A stretch of 64,000 nucleotides of DNA, taken from JBFXAN01 sp050184225. GTDB lineage: Bacteria; Chloroflexota; Dehalococcoidia; CAUJGQ01. The DNA is taken from positions 1-64,000 of the forward strand of contig JBFXAN010000008.1 in the NCBI GenBank assembly GCA_050184225.1, given 5' to 3'. The position numbers and the translations under genes were made by a program. Shown here in pieces: positions 46,927 through 54,779 of this stretch. The stretch's first letter is position 1, and each line of letters begins with the position of its first letter. Under the pieces are notes generated by a model, which made no database searches, was not told the DNA's origin, and saw only the letters and a program-made list of their open reading frames with translations.

Positions 46927-47391
46927 GTGAGCTTTGCCTCGTATTTCGATTACTCGGGAGATGCCGCCACCACCGGGACGCAGCCCGATGACGCGGTGTT
47001 CCTACCGGATCTTGATGATGCTGGTTGGGAACGGTTGCTGGCCTACGCCCAGGTATCGCGCTTTCGCCAGGGTGAAACGGTGATCGAAGCCGGCGCCGCC
47101 GACCGGACTCTGTACATCGTCGCCGACGGCGTCCTCGAGCTCGAAGGTTCCGAGGACGACGCGCTGGTGGAGTCGGGCGCCGTGCTCGGCGAGGTCCCGT
47201 TCTTCGACGGTCTCCCGCATCCCGTCGCGATCCGCGCCCGCACCGATGTCGACCTGCTCGGCTTGAGCCCTGATGCGTTCGACACCCTCGCGGCCCGCGA
47301 TCCGGCGCTGGCGCGGACGGTGCTCATGGATCTCGGCCGGCTACTCGCCGTGCGCCTCCGGCGACTCTCCGGCACCGGCGGTGCCGCATGA
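46927..47391 (+). CDS. Cyclic nucleotide-binding-domain protein
   Basis: A 154-residue protein made of little more than a cNMP-binding (CRP-like) jelly roll. Residues 25-145 contain FLPDLDDAGWERLLAYA, the turn RQGETVIEAGAADRTLYIVADG and a phosphate-cassette-like GEVPFFDGLPHPVAIRA, followed by helices to the end. The usual arginine of the phosphate cassette is not clearly placed, so cAMP or cGMP binding is uncertain. There is no DNA-binding domain, so it is likely a sensor or adaptor subunit. The start GTG 46927 follows GAGGAG. Its stop overlaps the next gene's start by four bases (ATGA), showing tight translational coupling with the redox/FHA fusion. Confidence 0.83.
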   Translation: MSFASYFDYSGDAATTGTQPDDAVFLPDLDDAGWERLLAYAQVSRFRQGETVIEAGAADRTLYIVADGVLELEGSEDDALVESGAVLGEVPFFDGLPHPVAIRARTDVDLLGLSPDAFDTLAARDPALARTVLMDLGRLLAVRLRRLSGTGGAA

Positions 47392-50300
47392 CCGCCATCC
47401 CCTTCCCCAACTACACGCAGATGAAGCAGACGCTGCCGATTCGCGCCTGGCACATCCTCCGGATCGTGGCCGTCCTCAGCGCCCTCGCCCTGATCGTCAC
47501 GCTGCTGGTGGCTCCGGATACGGGACTGACGATCTGGTGGGGCTTCGTCGTGCCGGCCCTGCCCCTGCTCTTCTTCGCCGCACCGGGGTTCTGGCGGAAC
47601 GTCTGCCCGATGGCGGCGCTCAATCAGACGCCGAGACTCTTCGGCTTCACCCGCGGGCTGAGCCTGCCGCCGTGGCTCCGCCAATACGGATACGTCTTCG
47701 GCATCGCGCTCTTTGTGACGGTCGTCGCCAGCCGGAAGGCGATCTTCAACGACAACGCTACCGCTCTTGCATTGCTGCTCACCGCGCTGCTCGGCGCGGC
47801 CTTTGTCGGCGGCCTGATCTTCAAGGGCAAAGGTGGGTGGTGCAGCAGCGGTGTCTGTCCGCTGTTCCCCGTGCAGCGGATCTACGGTCAGACGCCGCTC
47901 GTCGTGATCCCGAACAGCCACTGCCAGCCATGCGTCGGCTGCGCCAAGAATTGCTACGACTTCAACCCGCGCGTCGCCTATCTCGCGGACATGAACGACG
48001 AGGACCCGCGTTACAGCGGCTACCGCAAGTTCTTCGCCGGCGCCTTCCCTGGTGTGATCCTCGCCTTCTACAACGTCGCCGACCCGCCGGAGATCTCGAC
48101 CAGCCGGATGTATCTCGAGTTCGCGGTGTTCATCCTCGCCAGCGTCGGACTCTTCTACCTGCTCGACCGCTTCATCAACGTCACCTCGGCGAAGCTGACG
48201 GCGCTCTTTGCCGTCGCTGCCTTCAATCTCTACTACTGGTACAACATCCCGCTGATGTCCGACCGGCTGTTCGACAGCGAGCCGGCCGCGCTGATCTGGG
48301 GAGGCCGTGCCCTCGTGCTCGTGGCGACGCTGATCTGGCTGGCACGAACGTACCAGAAGGAGCGCCTCTTCCTGGCTCAGGCGGCGCCGCCGCGCGTGCC
48401 GGCCGGACTCGCGGCCGGGGCGTCGATCGCGCTGCGTGGCTCGATGGCGCTGCGCCGCGGCCAGCGGCTCGGCGATCCCGAGGTGACGTTCCAGCCGGAG
48501 GGCAAGCGCGTCGTCGCCCGCACCGGCCGCTCGTTGCTGGAGATCGCGGAATCAAACGGTCAGCGGATCGAGGCCGGCTGCCGGATGGGTGTCTGCGGCG
48601 CCGACCCGATCGCGGTGATCGACGGCATGGAGAACCTTGCCGCGATCGACGGCGACGAACGCAACACCCTCGAGCGTTTGGGCTACGCGTCGAATACCCG
48701 CATGGCCTGTAAGGCGCTCGTTCATGGCGACTGTGCGATCGCTCTCAAGCCCGAGCGGCCGAAGCAGTTCTCCTCCAGCGTCCTCCGCGGCGTCGTGCGC
48801 GACCCAGCCGTTTCCCGCATCGTGATCGTCGGGAACGGGATCGCCGGGGTTACGGCAGCCGACCATGTCCGCCGCCGGCACCCGGATGCCGAGATCCACC
48901 TGATCGCGCGGGAGAAGCACCACCTCTACAACCGCATGGGCATCGAGCGGCTGATCTACGGCCGCACGGCGATGGCGGGACTGTATTTGCAGGAAGAGCA
49001 GTGGTACGACGACCTCAACATCACCACCTGGCTCAACACCCGCGCGGTGCGGATCGACCGCGGAGCACGGCAACTGTTGCTCGGCACGGGTGAGGCGATC
49101 GACTACGACCGGCTGATTCTCGCCACCGGAAGCAGCGCGATGGTGCCGCCGATCGAGGGGTTCGGGACAGCAGGCACCTTCGTCATGCGCGAAGCGGATG
49201 ATGCGCTCGCGATCCGTGCCTACGCGCAGGAGCATGGCTGCCGGCACGGCGTGATCGCCGGCGGCGGTCTGCTCGGACTGGAGGCCGCCTTTGCGCTGCA
49301 CAAGCTTGGGTTGAAGGTGTCCGTGCTGGAACGCTCGGAATGGCTGCTGCGTCGCCAGCTGGATCAGCGCGCCGCCTGGTATCTTCAGCAATATCTGGAG
49401 GGGCTGGGCCTGGAGATCCTGACCAACGCGGAGACGGCTGCCGTTCAGGGTGACGATCGCGTCCGTCAGCTACAACTCAAAGACGGGCGCGCGATCCCCT
49501 GCGACATCTTTCTCGTCGCCGCCGGCATCACACCGAATGTCGAGCTTGCCCGTGACGCCGGTTTGGAGGTGAATCGCGGCATCGTCGTCAGCGACACGCT
49601 TCAATCCAGCGATCCGCAGATCTTCGCCGCCGGCGACGTCGCCGAACACCGGGGCACCGTCTATGGTCTCTGGCCCTCGGCGGCCGAGCAGGCGCAGATC
49701 GTCGCCGCCAACGCCCTCGGCGACGCGAAGACCTACGACCCGGTTCCGCCGGCGACGATGCTGAAAGTGGTCGGCGTGGACCTGACCTCGATCGGACGGT
49801 ACGATCCCCAGTCCCCTGACGAGATCGTGATCACCCTTGAGGAGGAGGCGGAGCACCGCTATCGCAAGCTGGTGATCGCCGATGGCCGCATCGCCGGAGC
49901 GATCCTCCTCGGATATCCCGCGCTCGCACCGGTCGTGACCGGCGCGGTCAAGAATAACGTCGATGTCTCTCGAAGCCTCGATGCCCTTCGCGCCGGCAAC
50001 TGGGAAATATTGAGCACGCTTGACGCCGGCGCGGCCCCGGCCCGCCCGGCGGCGGCTGCCCCTGTTGCAGCCTCGAAACCGTCTCCCGCACCGGCAGCAC
50101 CGGCAGCACCGGCAGCACCGGCAGCACGCCGGATCGAGCCGAAACCGACGATCATCCGTCCGCCTGCGGCGGTTCCACCGACGCCGGTCGAGGCCACGCC
50201 GATCGCGGCGCCGTCGCGGCCATCGGCCGACGCGATAAACCCGGCTGGGGACGGCCACATCTTCCACCTCCATCTTCGCGTCGAGAGTGGTCCCGCCCGC

Positions 50301-50564
50301 GGCAATGCTTTCGTCATCGATGCGGCCGGCGCGACGATCGGGCGCACGTCAGACAACGCCGTCCCAATTGCCGATACCAAGCTCTCCCGTCAGCACGCCC
50401 GCATCGTCCTTGATGGTGATGCCTTCTGGCTGCTTGATCTGGAGAGCACAAACGGCACGTATCTGAATTACCAGCGGCTCACCGCGCGGCGGCCGTTGCA
50501 GTCCGGCGATGTGATCGGCATCGGCGATTCGCGCCTGGTGGTTGAGGTTCAACGTGAGGGCTGA
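47388..50564 (+). CDS. Multidomain membrane redox protein: Fe-S membrane module, ferredoxin, FAD/NAD oxidoreductase and FHA domain
   Basis: A 1058-residue fusion. Residues 20-320 form a polytopic membrane module (about seven or eight helices) with Cys73, Cys152/Cys157 and a [4Fe-4S]-type set Cys179-x2-Cys182-x2-Cys185-x3-Cys189, recalling NapH/CcoG-like electron-transfer proteins. Residues 363-455 are a plant-type ferredoxin domain with Cys398, Cys403 and Cys441; the third usual ligand is Asp406. Residues 477-870 are an FAD/NAD oxidoreductase (VGNGIAGVTAADH, AGGGLLGLEAAF, IFAAGD). An Ala/Pro linker (880-945) precedes a C-terminal FHA domain (IGRTSDN, SRQH at 1000-1003, TNGTY), which should bind phosphothreonine. 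It overlaps the cNMP-binding gene by four bases and precedes a kinase gene by 99 bases. Confidence 0.9.
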   Translation: MTAIPFPNYTQMKQTLPIRAWHILRIVAVLSALALIVTLLVAPDTGLTIWWGFVVPALPLLFFAAPGFWRNVCPMAALNQTPRLFGFTRGLSLPPWLRQYGYVFGIALFVTVVASRKAIFNDNATALALLLTALLGAAFVGGLIFKGKGGWCSSGVCPLFPVQRIYGQTPLVVIPNSHCQPCVGCAKNCYDFNPRVAYLADMNDEDPRYSGYRKFFAGAFPGVILAFYNVADPPEISTSRMYLEFAVFILASVGLFYLLDRFINVTSAKLTALFAVAAFNLYYWYNIPLMSDRLFDSEPAALIWGGRALVLVATLIWLARTYQKERLFLAQAAPPRVPAGLAAGASIALRGSMALRRGQRLGDPEVTFQPEGKRVVARTGRSLLEIAESNGQRIEAGCRMGVCGADPIAVIDGMENLAAIDGDERNTLERLGYASNTRMACKALVHGDCAIALKPERPKQFSSSVLRGVVRDPAVSRIVIVGNGIAGVTAADHVRRRHPDAEIHLIAREKHHLYNRMGIERLIYGRTAMAGLYLQEEQWYDDLNITTWLNTRAVRIDRGARQLLLGTGEAIDYDRLILATGSSAMVPPIEGFGTAGTFVMREADDALAIRAYAQEHGCRHGVIAGGGLLGLEAAFALHKLGLKVSVLERSEWLLRRQLDQRAAWYLQQYLEGLGLEILTNAETAAVQGDDRVRQLQLKDGRAIPCDIFLVAAGITPNVELARDAGLEVNRGIVVSDTLQSSDPQIFAAGDVAEHRGTVYGLWPSAAEQAQIVAANALGDAKTYDPVPPATMLKVVGVDLTSIGRYDPQSPDEIVITLEEEAEHRYRKLVIADGRIAGAILLGYPALAPVVTGAVKNNVDVSRSLDALRAGNWEILSTLDAGAAPARPAAAAPVAASKPSPAPAAPAAPAAPAARRIEPKPTIIRPPAAVPPTPVEATPIAAPSRPSADAINPAGDGHIFHLHLRVESGPARGNAFVIDAAGATIGRTSDNAVPIADTKLSRQHARIVLDGDAFWLLDLESTNGTYLNYQRLTARRPLQSGDVIGIGDSRLVVEVQREG

Positions 50565-50663
50565 TCGATTGGAGGACATGCACGCGGCGTGCCGGGCGGC
50601 GAGCGATGCGTGTACGGACCTCGACATGCATCACAAGACAGACAGCAAGAGAGCGGGTGCTCC

Positions 50664-52400
50664 ATGCCAATTCTAAAAAACGGCCAGCGGCTCGGCGTCT
50701 ACGTCGTCCAGGAACAGATCGGTTCGGGCGGCATGGCCGAGGTCTACCGCGCAACCCACGCGACGCTCGACCGCGAAGTGGCGGTCAAAGTGCTCAACCC
50801 CACCTTCAACAGCGACCCCACCTTTCCCCTCCGCTTCCTGCGCGAGGCGAAGGCAAGCGCGAAGCTGAACCATCCGAACATCATCACCGTCTACGACTTC
50901 GACGAAAAAGGCGAGATCGCGTACCTCGTCATGGAACTCGCCACCGGCGGCACCTTCACCGACAAGTCGCGGGCGCTGACCACCTTAAGCGAAGCGGTTG
51001 ACGCCTTGGCGCCCGTCTTCGATGCCGTCCAGTACGCCCACCGTCAAGGGGTCGTCCACCGCGACATCAAGCCGGATAACGTGCTGCTCACCGACCAGGA
51101 GCGGCCCCTGCTGGCCGACTTCGGCCTGGCGCGCATCCAGTCCGAGAGCCTTGATGTCGATGAGGTCGGCCTGATCCTGGGCACGCCGTACTACATGGCC
51201 CCGGAGCAGGTGCGGGCCGAGGATGTGGACGGCCGTGCCGACGTGTATGCGCTCGGCATTCTTGCCTACGCGGTCGTCGCCGGGCGGGTGCCGTTCGACG
51301 GTTCATCCTTCACGGCGATCGCCCAGCAGCATCTCAAGTCACCGCCGCCCTCGATTCAGGCTGTAGTGCCGCAGGCGCCGGATCGCCTCGACGCCGCTAT
51401 TCGCCGGGCGACGGCCAAGCGACCGGACGAGCGGTTCGCCACGGCCGGCGAGTTCTATACGGAGCTCAAGGCCGCTGCCGCCGAGGCGCCGGACCTTCCC
51501 GTCAGCAGCCGGGCCGTGCTCGCCACCCGTACCCAGGCGGCTGGAACCTCGCCGGGCCTGCGGAGCGATCTCGAGCGGACGGTCGTGGACAGCGGAGGCG
51601 GCCTCCCCAACATGATCGCCGACGAAGCCGGGGTCCAGTGTCCGACGTGTCACTCCTCCGTGCGGCCCGGCATCAGCTTCTGCACGACCTGTGGCGGCCG
51701 CATGCCGGACCTGGCGGCCACGATCGCCGCCCCACGAGACGGCGGCCCGACGGCCCCGGCTGTCGACGTGCCCGTCCCCAAGCGCCGGCGGCGTTCGTCG
51801 GCGTTCAGCCTGACGCAGTGGATCACGATCGGAGTGGCGGCACTGGCGGTGTTGTTCATCAACGTCATTGGTCTGTGGCTCGCCCAGTCAGGGCGATCCG
51901 CCGGCGAGGATAGCGTCGCCCCCGCGATCACGACCTACATCTTCGATAACCTGCCGTGGTTCAAGAGCGGCATGACGCTGGTCGCGCTCGCGCTGGCGGC
52001 GCTGGCCTCCTACGACATGTGGATCGTCGTGATGGACTTCCGCCAGCGGACGCCGGAGGTCTACCGCCGCCTCCGCCAGTATCACCGGCTGATGGGGTAC
52101 GCCGCCGCGATCACGGCCTTCTCGATCGGCCTGCTCACCTGCGTCGGCATCTTTGGCTTCGACTTCTCGACGACCCGCCGCGCGATCCATACGGTCATGG
52201 GGACGACGCTGCTGGTGGTGCTGGTCGCCAAGATCGTGACCGTGCGCGGCCTGTTCCGCTACCGTCGCTATCTCAATCTGCTCGGCTTCCTCGTGCTCGG
52301 CTTCTACGCGGCGACATTTGCGACCAGCGCCGTCCCCTGGGTCTGGGGCCAGATCACCGGCGACGAACCCGTCTACTACTACGGCGCCGGCGACCGCTGA
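50664..52400 (+). CDS. Membrane Ser/Thr protein kinase with zinc ribbon and multi-helix membrane domain
   Basis: A 578-residue kinase. The catalytic domain (residues 12-270) is complete: GSGGMAEV loop (20-27), Lys42, HRDIKPDN (Asp134), DFGLA (152) and MAPEQ. A Thr/Ser-rich linker (280-320) contains candidate phosphosites, and a zinc ribbon follows with Cys326, Cys329, Cys340 and Cys343 (CPTCHSSVRPGISFCTTC). After a KRRRR stretch come about five membrane helices (382-407, 434-456, 474-497, 508-527 and 536-557). His474 (YHRLMGY) and His509 (RAIHTVMG) resemble paired haem ligands in small b-type cytochromes. The upstream protein carries an FHA domain, its likely partner or substrate. Start ATG 50664; the ribosome site is weak. 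Confidence 0.9.
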   Translation: MPILKNGQRLGVYVVQEQIGSGGMAEVYRATHATLDREVAVKVLNPTFNSDPTFPLRFLREAKASAKLNHPNIITVYDFDEKGEIAYLVMELATGGTFTDKSRALTTLSEAVDALAPVFDAVQYAHRQGVVHRDIKPDNVLLTDQERPLLADFGLARIQSESLDVDEVGLILGTPYYMAPEQVRAEDVDGRADVYALGILAYAVVAGRVPFDGSSFTAIAQQHLKSPPPSIQAVVPQAPDRLDAAIRRATAKRPDERFATAGEFYTELKAAAAEAPDLPVSSRAVLATRTQAAGTSPGLRSDLERTVVDSGGGLPNMIADEAGVQCPTCHSSVRPGISFCTTCGGRMPDLAATIAAPRDGGPTAPAVDVPVPKRRRRSSAFSLTQWITIGVAALAVLFINVIGLWLAQSGRSAGEDSVAPAITTYIFDNLPWFKSGMTLVALALAALASYDMWIVVMDFRQRTPEVYRRLRQYHRLMGYAAAITAFSIGLLTCVGIFGFDFSTTRRAIHTVMGTTLLVVLVAKIVTVRGLFRYRRYLNLLGFLVLGFYAATFATSAVPWVWGQITGDEPVYYYGAGDR

Positions 52401-52448
52401 GTCGCGTCAATCCTGCCTTCGGCTTCGCAAACGCCGTCGCTCTTGTAG

Positions 52449-52520
52449 CCTGGGAGCGCGGGCATCCTTGCCCGCACGGGTTCGGTCGCATCCGGCGGGC
52501 TGGAAGCCCGCGCTCCCAGG
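52449..52520. repeat. Hairpin repeat of the gggagcgcgg type
   Basis: The outer arms cctgggagcgcgggc and gcccgcgctcccagg pair exactly, enclosing further short repeats (ccttgcccgca, cggcgggctgg). It lies between the kinase gene and the convergent phosphotransferase gene. A related hairpin is at 22607-22670. It may act as a bidirectional terminator. Confidence 0.75.
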
Positions 52521-52528
52521 AGTGATGG

Positions 52529-53434
52529 TTAGAATTCGAGCGTCTCGTCCGCGTAGGCAACCGTGCGGTGCCACGAGTTGCCGTCCTCGAAGTCCCAACA
52601 GGCGTCGAGCATCGCGTGGACGAAGCACCAGGCCTTCGTCCGCTCGCGATCAAGCCCCAGCTCGGCGCAGAAGATATCGAGCCGGCGTCGGTTGACCTCG
52701 ACCGGCACTCCCTCTGGCATCGGGTTGCGCAGGAACTGGCAGACATCGAAGCAGCGGTCGCCGAGAAGCCCTTTTGGATCGATTGACAGCCACTCGGCAC
52801 GTTGCGCGCGCAACACATTGAAGTGGTGCAAATCGCCGTGCAGGATAAACGGTGTCCCGGTAGAGGCGAGCAAGTCGCGCCGCACCGCATCGGCGCGGCG
52901 AAACATTGCCGCCGGGAAACCCTTCGCGCCCCGCGACAGCGCATCCCGGTTGCGATCGTAGGCGTCACACCAACTCGCGAGGGTGCGCAGGCCGTGATGC
53001 TCCGGCGCCGGTCGCCAGAGCTGACGCAGCATCTCGGCGGCGATCAGCGTCGCCGCGTCGTCGTCGGTTGCGGCCACCTCGGCGAGCATCGTGCCCGGCT
53101 CCAACCGCTCGACGAGCTGGGCGCCGATTGCCGGATCGGCCTCCAGCAATCGCGCCGCGCCATCACCATCCCACAGTCGCATCGCCGCGATCTCATTGCG
53201 CGTGTCATCGACGTGGCGGCTCACCTTCAGCACAGCCCGCGTATTATCCGCACGAGCCGCCGGCGCGACGTAATTATAGATGATCCCTGGGAAATGGGGC
53301 TGGAGGGTGAGCGACCAGCGCTCGGCCAATGCATCCAACCGGTCCGGCAGCGCTGCCAGCCATGACGGATCGGCTTGATTCTTCTCGATGAATGCGGCCG
53401 GCAGATCGAGCAATCTCGCACTGGCATCTGGCAT
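52529..53434 (-). CDS. APH(6)/hydroxyurea-resistance kinase family phosphotransferase
   Basis: A 301-residue small-molecule kinase. The catalytic block ILHGDLHHFNVLRAQ and the downstream WLSIDPKGLLGDRCFDVCQFL match the streptomycin 6-kinase/hydroxyurea-resistance (APH_6_hur) group; the HGDLHxxN aspartate is the catalytic base and the Asp of IDPKG binds metal. The N-terminal lobe has the VLKVSRHVDDTRNEIAAMRL segment with the ATP lysine and glutamate. Whether it phosphorylates an antibiotic is unknown; most chromosomal relatives have no proven substrate. Its ATG directly abuts the repeat at 53435, so the run of G followed by ttaggt is the only possible ribosome-binding sequence. It converges with the kinase gene, with a hairpin between. 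Confidence 0.8.
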   Translation of the reverse strand: MPDASARLLDLPAAFIEKNQADPSWLAALPDRLDALAERWSLTLQPHFPGIIYNYVAPAARADNTRAVLKVSRHVDDTRNEIAAMRLWDGDGAARLLEADPAIGAQLVERLEPGTMLAEVAATDDDAATLIAAEMLRQLWRPAPEHHGLRTLASWCDAYDRNRDALSRGAKGFPAAMFRRADAVRRDLLASTGTPFILHGDLHHFNVLRAQRAEWLSIDPKGLLGDRCFDVCQFLRNPMPEGVPVEVNRRRLDIFCAELGLDRERTKAWCFVHAMLDACWDFEDGNSWHRTVAYADETLEF

Positions 53435-53590
53435 ACCTAACCCCCCGGCCCCCTTCCCTCACAGGGAAGGGGGAGTCCTGGTGGACGATGGTTGAACGAG
53501 CATCGTCGCTGTTCCCACACGAGCTACTGGCATGCCTCGGTTGACGAGTGCACCCCCTTCCCTGCGAGGGAAGGGGGCCGGGGGTTAGGT
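53435..53590. repeat. Complete palindromic intergenic repeat, copy B
   Basis: The left edge acctaaccccccggcccc and right edge ggggccgggggttaggt form long inverted ends, each with a small hairpin (ccctcacaggga, ccctgcgaggga). The ~90-base interior (gagtcctggtgg, atggttgaacgag, actggcatgc) matches copy A at 1-130. The element touches the start of the phosphotransferase gene on one side and contains the stop codon of the rsgA gene on the other. Confidence 0.85.
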
Positions 53591-54565
53591 AGATTCCGCC
53601 ACCAGCCGCAGATAGCTGTCATAGCGCGCCGGATCGATGCCGCCTGTGCCGACTGCGGGACGTACCGCACATCCGGCCTCCGTGCGATGGAGGCAGTCGG
53701 CGAAGCGACACTGTCCGAGATAGGGCCGGAACTCGACGAAGCAATAGTCCAGGTCTTCGGGTGGTACGTCCCACGGTCCGATCTCGCGCAGGCCCGGCGT
53801 GTCGGCGATGAAGCCGTTCTCGGGTCCGGGTAGGTCGAGCAGCATGCCGACCACCGTCGTATGCCGGCCCTTGTTCATCGCCTGGCTGATCTCACCGGTT
53901 TTCAGGTCGAGACCCGGCATGAGCGTGTTCAGCAGGCTGCTCTTACCGACGCCGCTCGGTCCCGCGACCAGCGACACCCGCCCGGCGATCGCCTCACGCA
54001 GACCGTCGATGCCGCGACCTTCGCGTGCCGACGTATACCAAACAGGGTATCCCGCCCTCTCGTACACGCCGAACGTCTCCCGCGCGCCCTCGATGCCGGT
54101 GAGATCCACCTTATTCGCGATGATGAGGACATCCAGTTCGTTGTATTCCGCGACGACGAGGAAGCGGTCGAGCGCCCGCGGATTTGGCTCCGGCTCCGCT
54201 GCAGCGAAGACGATCACCACCTGGTCGATGTTGGCGGCCAGCACCTGCTCCCGCCACGTTCCGCGTCCGCCGGCCGCCCGCCGCGAGAACTTACTCTCCC
54301 GCGGCAGCAGTGACGCGATCACGCCCTCACCAACGTTGACCGGCTCGAACACAACCCGGTCCCCGACCACCGGCAGGCCGGACTCGCCGCGCTTCCCCTT
54401 CCCCGTCACCTTGCAGCGATACTCCATCCCGTCCGCCAGGATGTGGACATAATCCGAAACCGTCCACAACACGCGGCCCGGCTCACCCGTCAGCGGCCCA
54501 AACCCCGGCATGTGCCGGAAGGCGCTGAAGTCCAGCGTTCGAATCTCATAGTCGGCCAGCGTCAT
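53585..54565 (-). CDS. rsgA: Ribosome small-subunit GTPase RsgA
   Basis: A 326-residue circularly permuted GTPase of 30S assembly. The N-terminal OB-fold (about 40-100) is followed by the permuted motifs: ANKVDLTG (G4), WYTSAREGRGIDGL (G5), VAGPSGVGKSSLLNTL (G1) and FIADTPGLREIG (G3). The C-terminal zinc domain has the CxFxDCxHxxExGC pattern (CRFADCLHRTEAGC). Length and order are standard, so the gene is functional. Start ATG 54565 (MTLADYEIRT). The TAA stop lies inside the edge of the repeat at 53435-53590, so the last residues depend on that element. Confidence 0.95.
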   Translation of the reverse strand: MTLADYEIRTLDFSAFRHMPGFGPLTGEPGRVLWTVSDYVHILADGMEYRCKVTGKGKRGESGLPVVGDRVVFEPVNVGEGVIASLLPRESKFSRRAAGGRGTWREQVLAANIDQVVIVFAAAEPEPNPRALDRFLVVAEYNELDVLIIANKVDLTGIEGARETFGVYERAGYPVWYTSAREGRGIDGLREAIAGRVSLVAGPSGVGKSSLLNTLMPGLDLKTGEISQAMNKGRHTTVVGMLLDLPGPENGFIADTPGLREIGPWDVPPEDLDYCFVEFRPYLGQCRFADCLHRTEAGCAVRPAVGTGGIDPARYDSYLRLVAEST

Positions 54566-54586
54566 GGAAGCAAGGTAGCATCACCG

Positions 54587-54628
54587 AGCCGTTAGCGGTT
54601 AGCCGTTAGGGGTCAGCCATTAGCCGTT
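54587..54628. repeat. Three imperfect 14-base tandem repeats (agccgttag type)
   Basis: Three consecutive 14-base units, agccgttagcggtt, agccgttaggggtc and agccattagccgtt, lie upstream of the divergent rsgA gene. Their role is unknown. Confidence 0.6.
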
Positions 54629-54743
54629 AATGGTTCGTCGATCGCCGTTGGCTGCTCAACACGAGCCGCCGGCGATCGGCGCATTGGTGGTAGGCTCAAG
54701 TCGTGCCGGTTCTTGTGGTCGGCCGTACCGGTCCGGCGACCAA

Positions 54744-54764
54744 CGGCTATCGGCTATCGGCTAT
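54744..54764. repeat. Tandem heptamer cggctat in the aminotransferase leader
   Basis: Three exact copies of cggctat, followed by a partial fourth (cggctt), end ten bases before the aminotransferase start. Changes in copy number would alter leader spacing. Confidence 0.6.
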
Positions 54765-54779
54765 CGGCTTGGTGATGCT

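Noticed and set aside
54587..54764. CRISPR-like array
   Set aside because: The repeats are short tandem units of 7 and 14 bases with no spacers of constant length and no cas genes in the window.
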